From positions 1 through 6,707 of the forward strand of contig JBEKPV010000231.1 in NCBI GenBank assembly GCA_049520395.1: 6,707 bases of DNA, written 5' to 3'. The notes beneath the pieces were generated by a model, which saw nothing but the letters and a program-made list of their open reading frames with translations, had not been told where the DNA came from and did not search any database. Made by a program: the position numbers and the translations under genes. Source of the stretch: UBA1161 sp049520395 (GTDB taxonomy: Bacteria > Planctomycetota > Phycisphaerae > Tepidisphaerales > Tepidisphaeraceae). Shown one piece after another: positions 1 to 5,630 of the stretch. Within the stretch, counting starts at the first letter, position 1, and each line of letters opens with the position of its first letter.

Positions 1-510
1 CCCCGCATACCCCTCCCCCTCAACATATTCCCGAGCCACCAGCCCCCCCATGCTTTCCGTGACCATTTCAATTTTCATCTTCGGAAATGTCTCCCGCAGC
101 GCGATGCAATTTGTGCGCAGCAACGCCGCGCTCTTCGCGATCGGCTCCTCCGACGGATAGCAAAAAATTGCCGTCTGCCACCCATCCCCCTGCAAGAGTC
201 CCTGCAGCGCCCAGCAAGTCTCCTCATCCCCATCCAGCCCATGCACCAAAATCACCAGCGGCCGATTCGCATCCACCTTCTCCGGCAATAGCAACCCCCA
301 TCGCCTTTTCTGCTCCGCCAGCGGCCAATCCCACCACTTCTCCAATACCCCGGAAAAAACGGCTTGCCCCATCTTCCGGCAATCATCCCCCCCAAACGCC
401 ATCGCCCGCCCCGGCGACACCACGCACACAAAAACCCCCAGCAGGATTGCCCGGCACATCTTCATATTTTTCATCCGCACAAATAACCAGTGCACCGTTC
501 TTGCCCCCAT
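1..510 (-). CDS. Secreted alpha/beta hydrolase (lipase/esterase-like), N-terminal part only
   Basis: The minus strand is open from an ATG at 510 to the left edge, giving 170 codons of a gene that continues outside the window. Residues 85-92 read LVILVHGL, the strand and oxyanion-hole HG of alpha/beta hydrolases. Residues 148-160 read IEMVTESMGGLVA(R), a nucleophile elbow with Ser153 as likely nucleophile. The rest of the triad (Asp/Glu, His) would lie beyond the edge. A second ATG at 474 starts MKNMKMCRAILLGVF, a good signal peptide ending at AMA before FGG, so 474 may be the true start; neither start has a Shine-Dalgarno sequence. The pattern resembles PGAP1/DUF676-like lipases, in which the elbow is usually THSMGG; Glu replaces His here. 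The substrate is unknown. The gene diverges from the GntR-type regulator, which may control it (inference from position). Confidence 0.8.
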   Translation of the reverse strand, partial: MGARTVHWLFVRMKNMKMCRAILLGVFVCVVSPGRAMAFGGDDCRKMGQAVFSGVLEKWWDWPLAEQKRRWGLLLPEKVDANRPLVILVHGLDGDEETCWALQGLLQGDGWQTAIFCYPSEEPIAKSAALLRTNCIALRETFPKMKIEMVTESMGGLVAREYVEGEGYAG

Positions 511-587
511 TTTAAGCACAAATTCAGTTCGCCGCCGAACCACTGCCCGTTCTTTTGTCTTTTTCCTGTCAGAACATATGGACGAAT

Positions 588-670
588 CCGTAAAAATTGC
601 TAAATCTATGCTTCGTCCGAAAAATTAGTCTAATCCCTGGGGCACCTTGACCGAATGATTAGTGTAACGC
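588..670. promoter_or_regulatory. Candidate operator region: tandem ATTAGT-TAA elements in the divergent spacer
   Basis: The 248-base spacer 511-758 separates the divergent hydrolase and regulator genes. Two 22-nt elements, 615-636 and 649-670, match at 16 of 22 positions and lie 34 bases apart. Both share the core CCGAA..ATTAGT.TAA. The first contains the perfect odd-centred palindrome ATTAGTCTAAT at 624-634. A weaker look-alike (CCGTAAAAATTGCTAAATC) sits at 588-606, and a 7-bp inverted repeat GGACGAA/TTCGTCC spans 580-586 and 612-618. Repeated, partly palindromic elements directly before a DNA-binding regulator suggest autoregulation and control of the hydrolase. That is inference. I found no convincing -35/-10 pair in the spacer. 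Confidence 0.4.
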
Positions 671-746
671 GGTTCACTGACGCCCCGGCGATGGGGCCGG
701 ATTTTCATCATTATACGTTTTTTCGGGCGGAAAGTGACGTGCTGGC

Positions 747-752
747 AAAGGA
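747..752 (+). promoter_or_regulatory. Ribosome binding site of the GntR/LacI regulator
   Basis: AAAGGA lies six bases before the ATG at 759. It decides for that start over the in-frame ATGs at 798 and 804, which have no such motif, although the DNA-binding domain itself begins only after those later ATGs. Confidence 0.6.
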
Positions 753-758
753 CTAGAA

Positions 759-1820
759 ATGGACACCGGTGATCCAGCTCACCCTCGGCGAAGAACCATG
801 GGCATGAGCTACAAATTTCAGAGGTTGCGCGAGAAAATTCGTCAAGCCGTCGAATCAGGCGAACTCTCAGGCAAATTACCCGGCGAGCGCGAACTCGCAC
901 GCCGTTTTCACGTCAACGCCAAAACCCTCAGCAAGGCCCTCACGGATCTCGCCGCCGAGGGACTTCTCTCCCGAAGTATCGGACGTGGAACCTTCGTCCG
1001 CGGCCCCGGCTCCTCCGCCGCTGCCCCCATCGAAGGCGCCTGGCTCCTCGTCGTCGACACCAATGTCGACGCCCAACTCATCTATCACCTCAAGGCCCTC
1101 AATCCGCTCGCTCAGGTCACCAGCGATTTGGCCGCCTTGCGCCCAAGCTATCTCAACCAATTCAACGCCGTCATCGACATCGCCGCCGACACCCCCGAAC
1201 CATTCATACGCGATCTTCTGGTTCGCAACATCCCCGTCGTCACCGTCGGCCGCGAGCCACGCACCTTTTCCACCAATGCCGTTCTCGTCGACACCGCCCT
1301 GGGCGCCTCCTACATTGCCCGAAACCTCCTGCTCGGCGGCCATCGCCGGTTCGTCGCCGTTGAGGGTCGAAATCAAACCCTCATCGCCGAAACCATTCGC
1401 AACATGGCCCCAGCCTACGGCTCCGGAATTTCCGTCGACCCCTGCTATCCCCGCGACATCCTCGCCGCCGTCGAACACGGCGCCACCGCCTGCGTCTGCG
1501 ACACCATCGCCGCCGCTCGCGAAACCTTAAACCTCCTGGCCCAGGCCCAAATCCCCGTCCCCGCCAGAATTTCCGTCGCCGCCATCGGCTGCTCCGATGA
1601 ATTCCCCTGCACAGGATATTTCGTCGGCAGCGCCGAAAAAGCCGCCGCCGTCGCCGAAATCCTCCGCCACGGACAAACCGGACGACCCACCGTCCTCTGG
1701 CTCACCGGAAAACTCATCGACCGCGGAACCACCGTCCAAACCGGCACCCTCCAAATCCCCGATATCGCACACGAAGAACCCAGGGCACAAATCCCCCGCC
1801 TCTCGGCCCTAACGGCCTAA
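759..1820 (+). CDS. Transcriptional regulator, GntR winged helix fused to LacI/GalR-type sensor domain
   Basis: This 353-residue protein is a probable sugar- or metabolite-responsive DNA-binding repressor. Residues about 18-83 form a GntR winged helix: YKFQRLREKIRQAVESG, then LPGERELARRFHVNAKTLSKAL as the recognition region, then GLLSRSIGRGTFV as the wing. Residues about 93-345 resemble a LacI/GalR periplasmic-binding-like domain. Landmarks are IPVVTVGREP, a VDTALGASYIARNLLLGGHRR stretch equivalent to the LacI D-x-x-x-G-x-x-A-x-x-L-x-x-x-G-H segment, VPARISVAAIG (usually VPxDISVxGFD) and the final GKLIDRGTTV. This arrangement is known from AraR of Bacillus and is common in Planctomycetota and Verrucomicrobiota. 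The sensor domain is divergent, so the ligand cannot be named. The start at 759 is chosen for its Shine-Dalgarno sequence. The gene stands alone, divergent from the hydrolase, and a terminator-like hairpin follows. Confidence 0.88.
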   Translation: MDTGDPAHPRRRTMGMSYKFQRLREKIRQAVESGELSGKLPGERELARRFHVNAKTLSKALTDLAAEGLLSRSIGRGTFVRGPGSSAAAPIEGAWLLVVDTNVDAQLIYHLKALNPLAQVTSDLAALRPSYLNQFNAVIDIAADTPEPFIRDLLVRNIPVVTVGREPRTFSTNAVLVDTALGASYIARNLLLGGHRRFVAVEGRNQTLIAETIRNMAPAYGSGISVDPCYPRDILAAVEHGATACVCDTIAAARETLNLLAQAQIPVPARISVAAIGCSDEFPCTGYFVGSAEKAAAVAEILRHGQTGRPTVLWLTGKLIDRGTTVQTGTLQIPDIAHEEPRAQIPRLSALTA

Positions 1821-1842
1821 GGCCCCCAAACCCAGACTTGCA

Positions 1843-1876
1843 TCGGGGCGGACATTCGCTAAAGTGTCCGCCCCGA
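1843..1876 (+). terminator. Terminator-like hairpin between the regulator and rpmB
   Basis: A perfect 12-bp inverted repeat (TCGGGGCGGACA at 1843-1854, its complement at 1865-1876) encloses a 10-base loop. It is followed by CTTGTTTTATT, rich in T, as in an intrinsic terminator. It begins 22 bases after the regulator stop codon. Only 21 bases separate it from the rpmB ATG, so it could instead be a leader structure or attenuator in the rpmB transcript. Confidence 0.65.
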
Positions 1877-1887
1877 CTTGTTTTATT

Positions 1888-1892
1888 AAGGA
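1888..1892 (+). promoter_or_regulatory. Ribosome binding site of rpmB
   Basis: AAGGA with a five-base spacer to the ATG at 1898. It confirms the short L28 start over an upstream in-frame TTG at 1838, which would lie before and read through the hairpin. Confidence 0.75.
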
Positions 1893-1897
1893 CAACA

Positions 1898-2155
1898 ATG
1901 CCACGCGTTTGCCACTTTACCGGTAAAAAAACCAGCTTCGGCCACAAGGTCACACACCGCGGCAAAGCCAAATACCTCGGCGGCGTCGGTACCAAAATCA
2001 CCGGCATCTCCCACCGAAAATTCAAGCCCAACATCCAACGCGTCCGAGCCGTCGTCGACGGACAAATCGTCCGCATCAAAGTCAGCGCCAAAGCCATCCG
2101 CGCCGGACTCATCCAAAAACCCATGCACCGCAAACGCCCCACCGCCGCCGCCTAA
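1898..2155 (+). CDS. rpmB: 50S ribosomal protein L28
   Basis: This encodes 85 residues of large-subunit ribosomal protein L28 (family usually 60-90 residues). The N-terminus MPRVCHFTGKKTSFGHKVTH carries the family's C-x-x-TGK signature. It is followed by the basic stretch GISHRKFKPNIQRVRAVVDG and by VRIKVSAKAIRAG, which matches the family's L-x-V-S-x-K-x-x-R motif. The central KAKYLGGVGTKITGI and the basic tail are as I remember for planctomycete L28. A single cysteine (Cys5) is present, so this is not the zinc-binding form. The start is fixed by AAGGA at 1888-1892. The gene is preceded by a strong hairpin and followed by gatC, gatA on the same strand. There is no separate promoter space between hairpin and start. 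Confidence 0.96.
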   Translation: MPRVCHFTGKKTSFGHKVTHRGKAKYLGGVGTKITGISHRKFKPNIQRVRAVVDGQIVRIKVSAKAIRAGLIQKPMHRKRPTAAA

Positions 2156-2179
2156 CTCAAAACACCCACCGGATACCCC

Positions 2180-2200
2180 GTCCTGAGCTCGTCGAAGGAC
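2180..2200. repeat. Short interspersed repeat of the CCTGAGC..GTCGAAGG type
   Basis: The imperfect palindrome GTCCTGAGCTCGTCGAAGGA(C), with 5-bp GTCCT/AGGAC arms, lies in the rpmB-gatC spacer. From memory it matches a short intergenic element found in many unrelated bacterial genomes, recognisable by spurious translations such as STSSGR and LRRAQDG, and both peptides appear in minus-strand frames here. It is flanked by near-identical CCGGATACCCCG (2169-2180) and CCGGATCCCCCCG (2209-2221). It lacks a T tract, so it is not an obvious terminator. Function is unknown. Confidence 0.6.
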
Positions 2201-2258
2201 ACCATCCGCCGGATCCCCCCGCTTCCACTTTTCCGCTCGCTTCGCTACCCTTAATCCC

Positions 2259-2517
2259 ATGCCCGATCAAAGGATCACTTTGGATCAGGTTCGTCACGTC
2301 GCCAAGCTTTCCCGCCTGGCTCTGGAAGATCGCCAAGGTCGACGTCACCGGCGTCGAGCCGATGGCGCACGCCCTGCCCATTCACAATGTCTTCCGCGAC
2401 GACGTCGTCGAGCCCAGCCTCCCTCTGGAAAAAGTCCTGCAAAACGCTCCCGACTCCGACGGCCCCTTTTTCAAAGTCCCCAAAGTCATCGGCGGCGACG
2501 AAGACTCCGCAGGTTAA
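2259..2517 (+). pseudogene. gatC: Disrupted gatC (Asp/Glu-tRNA amidotransferase subunit C): internal deletion and frameshift
   Basis: GatC is the small subunit of GatCAB, which amidates misacylated Glu-tRNA(Gln) or Asp-tRNA(Asn). The ATG at 2259 reads MPDQRITLDQVRHVAKLSRL then ALED (residues 1-24), a canonical GatC N-terminal helix. From 2332 the next frame reads AKVDVTGVEPMAHALPIHNV, FRDDVVEPSLPLEKVLQNAP and DSDGPFFKVPKVIGG, ending at TAA 2515-2517, a complete GatC C-terminal belt. Against a normal GatC of about 95 residues, roughly 20 residues between LALED and AKVDV are absent, and the missing length must be 3n+2 bases. Reading on in the first frame gives an arginine-rich tail of no family. 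An ATG at 2362 could start the C-terminal fragment alone. The gene lies nine bases before gatA. It could be a true mutation or an assembly error. Confidence 0.88.
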
Positions 2518-2526
2518 AACACCCTC

Positions 2527-3984
2527 ATGCTAGCCTATGACACCCTACTGGCCGCGCGCGACGCCGTCCGATCCAAAAAAATCACCTCCACGGATTTGAC
2601 GCGCCAAGCACTCGACCAAATCCAAAAACTCGACGGCAAAATCCAGGCCTTCAACAATCTCTATCCCGACCAGGCTTTGGATCGCGCCAAATCCGTCGAC
2701 GCCGGCCAAATCACCGGCCCCCTCGCCGGCGTCCCCATCGCCCTCAAAGACAATCTCTGCACCAGCTACGGCCTCACCACCTGCAGCTCCAAAATGCTCC
2801 AGGGTTTCCGCGCCCCCTACGACGCCACCGTCGTCAAAAAACTCCAATCCGCCGGCGCCATCGTCCTCGGCAAAACCAATCTCGACGAATTCGCCATGGG
2901 CTCCAGCACCGAAAACAGCGCCTTCAAAACCACCCGCAACCCCTGGGACACCGCAAGAGTCCCCGGCGGCTCCAGCGGCGGGTCCGCCGCCGCGCTCGCC
3001 TCCGGAATGTGCTGCGCTTCCATCGGCTCCGACACCGGCGGCTCCATCCGTCAACCCGCCAGTCTCTGCGGCGTCGTCGGCCTCAAGCCCACCTACGGCC
3101 GCGTCAGCCGCTACGGACTCGTCGCCTTCGCCTCCAGTCTCGACCAGATCGGCCCCTTCGGCTGGACCGTCTCCGACGTCGCACTTCTCATGAACGTCAT
3201 CAGCGGACACGACCCCAAAGACTCCACCAGCATCGATACCCCAGTCCCCGATTACCTCGCCCAAATCGATCAGCCCGTCCCCAATTTGCGCATCGGCATC
3301 GCCAGGGAATACCAATTAACCGCCGGCCTCGACCCCCAGGTCAAATCCGCCGTCGACGCCGCCATTCAGCTCTACAAAAAATTGGGCGCAACCATCGTCG
3401 ACGTTTCCCTGCCGCATACCGAATATGGCATTGCCGCCTATTACGTCATCGCTCCCTGCGAAGCCAGCAGCAATCTCGCCCGCTACGACGGCGTTCACTT
3501 CGGCCATCGCACCAAGGAGCCCGTCAAGGACATCATCGAGCTATTCAGTAAATCCAGAGCCGAGGGATTTGGCGAAGAGGTGCAACGCCGAATCATGATC
3601 GGCACCTATGCCCTCTCCAGCGGATATTACGACGCCTACTATCTCCGCGCCCTCAAAATCCGCGCCCTCATCAAACAGGATTTCGATCGCGCGTTCCAAA
3701 AATGCGATGTCATTCTCTGCCCCACCAGCCCCACCCCCGCCTTCAAAGCCGGCGAAAAAACCGGCGATCCTCTCCAGATGTATCTGTGCGATGTCTTCAC
3801 CGTCACCTGCAACATCGCCGCCATCGCAGGCTTGAGTCTCCCCTGCGGTTTCACCACCGCCCCCCAGCCCCTGCCGATCGGACTACAACTCCTCGGCCCC
3901 CACTTCGGGGAAGAGAAGCTCCTGCGAATCGCCCGCATGTACGAAAATGCGACCGAGTGGCACACCCGCCGCCCCGCCCTATAA
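2527..3984 (+). CDS. gatA: Aspartyl/glutamyl-tRNA(Asn/Gln) amidotransferase subunit A
   Basis: GatA hydrolyses glutamine and delivers ammonia to GatB for amidation of Glu-tRNA(Gln) or Asp-tRNA(Asn) in the cytoplasm. The 485 residues match the usual family length. The amidase-signature core is complete: Lys74 in VPIALKDNL, cis-Ser149 in VPGGSSGGSAAALASG, and nucleophile Ser173 in GSDTGGSIRQPA, followed by VGLKPTYGRVSRYGLVAFAS. The spacing of these three residues (75 and 24) is that of known GatA. The C-terminal LCPTSPTPAF and VFTVTCNIAAIAGLSLPCG segments are typical. Other amidases are unlikely, given the upstream gatC remnant and the GatA-type YGRVSRYG motif. gatA begins nine bases after the gatC stop and has no clear Shine-Dalgarno sequence, so coupling to gatC translation is plausible. 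gatB is not in the window. Confidence 0.96.
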   Translation: MLAYDTLLAARDAVRSKKITSTDLTRQALDQIQKLDGKIQAFNNLYPDQALDRAKSVDAGQITGPLAGVPIALKDNLCTSYGLTTCSSKMLQGFRAPYDATVVKKLQSAGAIVLGKTNLDEFAMGSSTENSAFKTTRNPWDTARVPGGSSGGSAAALASGMCCASIGSDTGGSIRQPASLCGVVGLKPTYGRVSRYGLVAFASSLDQIGPFGWTVSDVALLMNVISGHDPKDSTSIDTPVPDYLAQIDQPVPNLRIGIAREYQLTAGLDPQVKSAVDAAIQLYKKLGATIVDVSLPHTEYGIAAYYVIAPCEASSNLARYDGVHFGHRTKEPVKDIIELFSKSRAEGFGEEVQRRIMIGTYALSSGYYDAYYLRALKIRALIKQDFDRAFQKCDVILCPTSPTPAFKAGEKTGDPLQMYLCDVFTVTCNIAAIAGLSLPCGFTTAPQPLPIGLQLLGPHFGEEKLLRIARMYENATEWHTRRPAL

Positions 3985-4017
3985 GTTAAGGATTCCCCTC
4001 CGATCCATATTTAGCGG

Positions 4018-4036
4018 CGCGTCCGCCAGGACCGCG
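4018..4036 (+). terminator. Weak hairpin after gatA
   Basis: CGCGTCC (4018-4024) can pair with GGACCGCG (4029-4036) around a four-base GCCA loop, with one bulged C. It begins 33 bases after the gatA stop. No T tract follows (TCCCCCCGCG), so intrinsic termination is doubtful; it may protect the 3' end or mean nothing. Confidence 0.25.
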
Positions 4037-4061
4037 TCCCCCCGCGAAAACCCCAGCCACA

Positions 4062-4090
4062 CCCTCCCCCAACCCCCTCCAACCCCACCC
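4062..4090 (-). other. G-quadruplex-capable G-run cluster (minus strand) upstream of pyk
   Basis: On the plus strand this stretch is almost only C and A/T. The minus strand therefore shows five consecutive runs of three to five G (complement of 4062-4064, 4066-4070, 4073-4077, 4083-4086, 4088-4090), separated by 1, 2, 5 and 1 bases. This satisfies the usual four-run quadruplex pattern. It sits 41 bases before the pyk ATG on the template strand. The rest of the 146-base spacer holds no gene that I can see. Confidence 0.55.
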
Positions 4091-4130
4091 AGTTGCATTT
4101 ACCCCCGCAAAGCCCAAAATTAAATCCGTC

Positions 4131-5630
4131 ATGATTCGTACCAAGATCGTCGCCACCATGGGTCCCGCCTGTGGCGACGTCGAGATGCTCTACTCCCTCT
4201 TCCAGGCCGGCGTAGACGTCTGCCGACTCAACTTCTCCCACGGCGACCTCGGCGGACATCTCCAAATGCTCCGCAACATCCGCGAAGCCGCCGCTCGCTG
4301 GGACCAGCCCATCGCCATCCTCGGCGACCTCTGCGGACCCAAAATACGCCTCGGAAAAATCCCCGACTCCGATGGCTCCGGCGGCCTAACCATCGCCTCC
4401 GGCGAAGACCTCATCATCCAACGCCGCGAATCCCCCTCACCGCACAAACACGTCCACAGCATCTACCACCACCTCGTCGACGACGTCCAGGTCGGCCACC
4501 GCGTCCTCATCGAAGACGGACTCCTCCGCTTCATCTGTACCGAAAAAACCTCCGCCGAACTCAAATGCAATTGCACCGTCGGCGGCATCCTCAAAAGCTC
4601 CAAAGGAATCAATCTCCCCGACTCCAGCGTCAACCTCCCCAGCATCACCGACCGCGATTGGGAATGCGTCGATTGGGCCGTCGAAAACGATCTCGACTAT
4701 CTCGCCCTCTCCTTCGTCCGAAAACCCGAAGACCTCCAACTCCTCCGCGAGCATCTCCGCAACAAGGAAAGCGACATCCACTTAATCGCCAAAATCGAAA
4801 AATCCGAAGCCCTCGACCACATCGAAGGCATCGTGGAATCCAGCGACGGACTAATGATCGCCCGCGGCGACCTCGGCGTCGAACTCGACATCGCACGAGT
4901 CCCCATCATCCAAAAAGACCTCATCCGACGCTGCCAAACCTCCGGAAAACCCGTCATCGTCGCCACTCAAATGCTCCAAACCATGATCGAGCAAGCCAGC
5001 CCCACCCGCGCCGAAGTCTCCGACGTCGCCAACGCCATCTTCGACGGCACCGACGCCGTCATGCTCAGCGGCGAAACCTCCGTGGGAAAATTCCCGCTCG
5101 GAACCGTCCACATGATGTCCCACGTCGCCGAGGTCACCGAGGAATATCTCGTCGCCTCCCGCGCCACCTTGGCCCCCCAGCCCCAACCCGCCTCCTCCAC
5201 GCTAAGATTCTCCGCCGCCGTCGCACGAGGCGTCCGTCAAATCGTCGGCGACTTAAAAGTAAAACTGGTCGTCATCTGGAGCCAAACCGGCGCCACCGCC
5301 CGCATCTTCTCCAAGAGCCGTTTCCCCGTCCCCCTCGTCGCCCTCTCCAGCGACCACCGCGCCCTCCGCCGCGCCGCCCTACACTACGGCGTAATTCCCT
5401 TCGAAATGGCTCCACCCCAATCCATGCCCGAACTCATCGAAGGCGTCGACGCCATGGTCCGCGTCCGAAATTTCGCCTCCCCCGGCGATCGCATCGTCAT
5501 CGTCACCGGCGCCGCCCTCGGCACCCCCGGCACCCTCAACGGAATCGTCATCCACACCATCGGCGAACGCTGGAGCGGCCAAGTCGAATCCGACCTAACC
5601 GCCGCCGCCCTGGAACCGGGTTGGAAATGA
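4131..5630 (+). CDS. pyk: Pyruvate kinase
   Basis: Pyruvate kinase converts phosphoenolpyruvate and ADP to pyruvate and ATP, the last step of glycolysis. The 499 residues fit the family. The N-terminal RTKIVATMGPA and VDVCRLNFSHG (Arg32, Asn34, Ser36, His37) bind nucleotide and potassium. A mobile B domain spans about 70-165. The barrel resumes with NLPSITDRDW. LIAKIEK holds catalytic Lys221 and metal ligand Glu223; MIARGDLGVE has Asp247; VATQML has Thr279; PTRAEVSDVANAIFDGTDAV and MLSGETSVGKFP complete the active site. The C-terminal domain (about 355-485) ends with DRIVIVTGAALGTPGTLNG, the usual allosteric-region motif. All key residues are present, so it should be active. The start at 4131 gives the standard N-terminus but has no Shine-Dalgarno sequence. 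The stop overlaps the next gene by ATGA. Confidence 0.97.
   Translation: MIRTKIVATMGPACGDVEMLYSLFQAGVDVCRLNFSHGDLGGHLQMLRNIREAAARWDQPIAILGDLCGPKIRLGKIPDSDGSGGLTIASGEDLIIQRRESPSPHKHVHSIYHHLVDDVQVGHRVLIEDGLLRFICTEKTSAELKCNCTVGGILKSSKGINLPDSSVNLPSITDRDWECVDWAVENDLDYLALSFVRKPEDLQLLREHLRNKESDIHLIAKIEKSEALDHIEGIVESSDGLMIARGDLGVELDIARVPIIQKDLIRRCQTSGKPVIVATQMLQTMIEQASPTRAEVSDVANAIFDGTDAVMLSGETSVGKFPLGTVHMMSHVAEVTEEYLVASRATLAPQPQPASSTLRFSAAVARGVRQIVGDLKVKLVVIWSQTGATARIFSKSRFPVPLVALSSDHRALRRAALHYGVIPFEMAPPQSMPELIEGVDAMVRVRNFASPGDRIVIVTGAALGTPGTLNGIVIHTIGERWSGQVESDLTAAALEPGWK

Noticed and set aside
87..515. 142-codon plus-strand open frame at the left edge
   Set aside because: Proline/serine-rich low-complexity translation; the opposite strand encodes a clear alpha/beta hydrolase with signal peptide, HG and GxSxG-like motifs.
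876..1478. 200-codon minus-strand open frame opposite the regulator
   Set aside because: Glycine/aspartate-rich antisense shadow of the regulator, with no family features.
1838..1897. Upstream TTG start extending L28 by 20 residues
   Set aside because: It would translate the hairpin into residues unlike any L28, while the ATG at 1898 has an AAGGA ribosome binding site and gives the standard N-terminus.
2259..2517. Programmed frameshifting to make a full GatC
   Set aside because: No slippery sequence or stimulatory structure is evident at 2325-2335, and a shift alone would still leave about 20 conserved-region residues missing; deletion or assembly error explains it better.
2545..3315. 256-codon minus-strand open frame opposite gatA
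   Set aside because: Glycine/aspartate-rich antisense shadow of GNC codons in gatA; no recognisable motif.
4093..4121. TTGCAT and AAAATT as a possible -35/-10 promoter for pyk
   Set aside because: Only three of six matches in each box, and the implied start site would leave almost no leader; not better than chance in this AT-richer patch.
4565..5626. Long arginine- and proline-rich open frame on the plus strand within pyk, in frame with the lipoprotein
   Set aside because: It is the second-position-shifted reading of the pyk codons; C-rich codon usage removes stops. It has low complexity and no family features, and pyk is intact in the other frame. The lipoprotein start is the ATGA at 5627.
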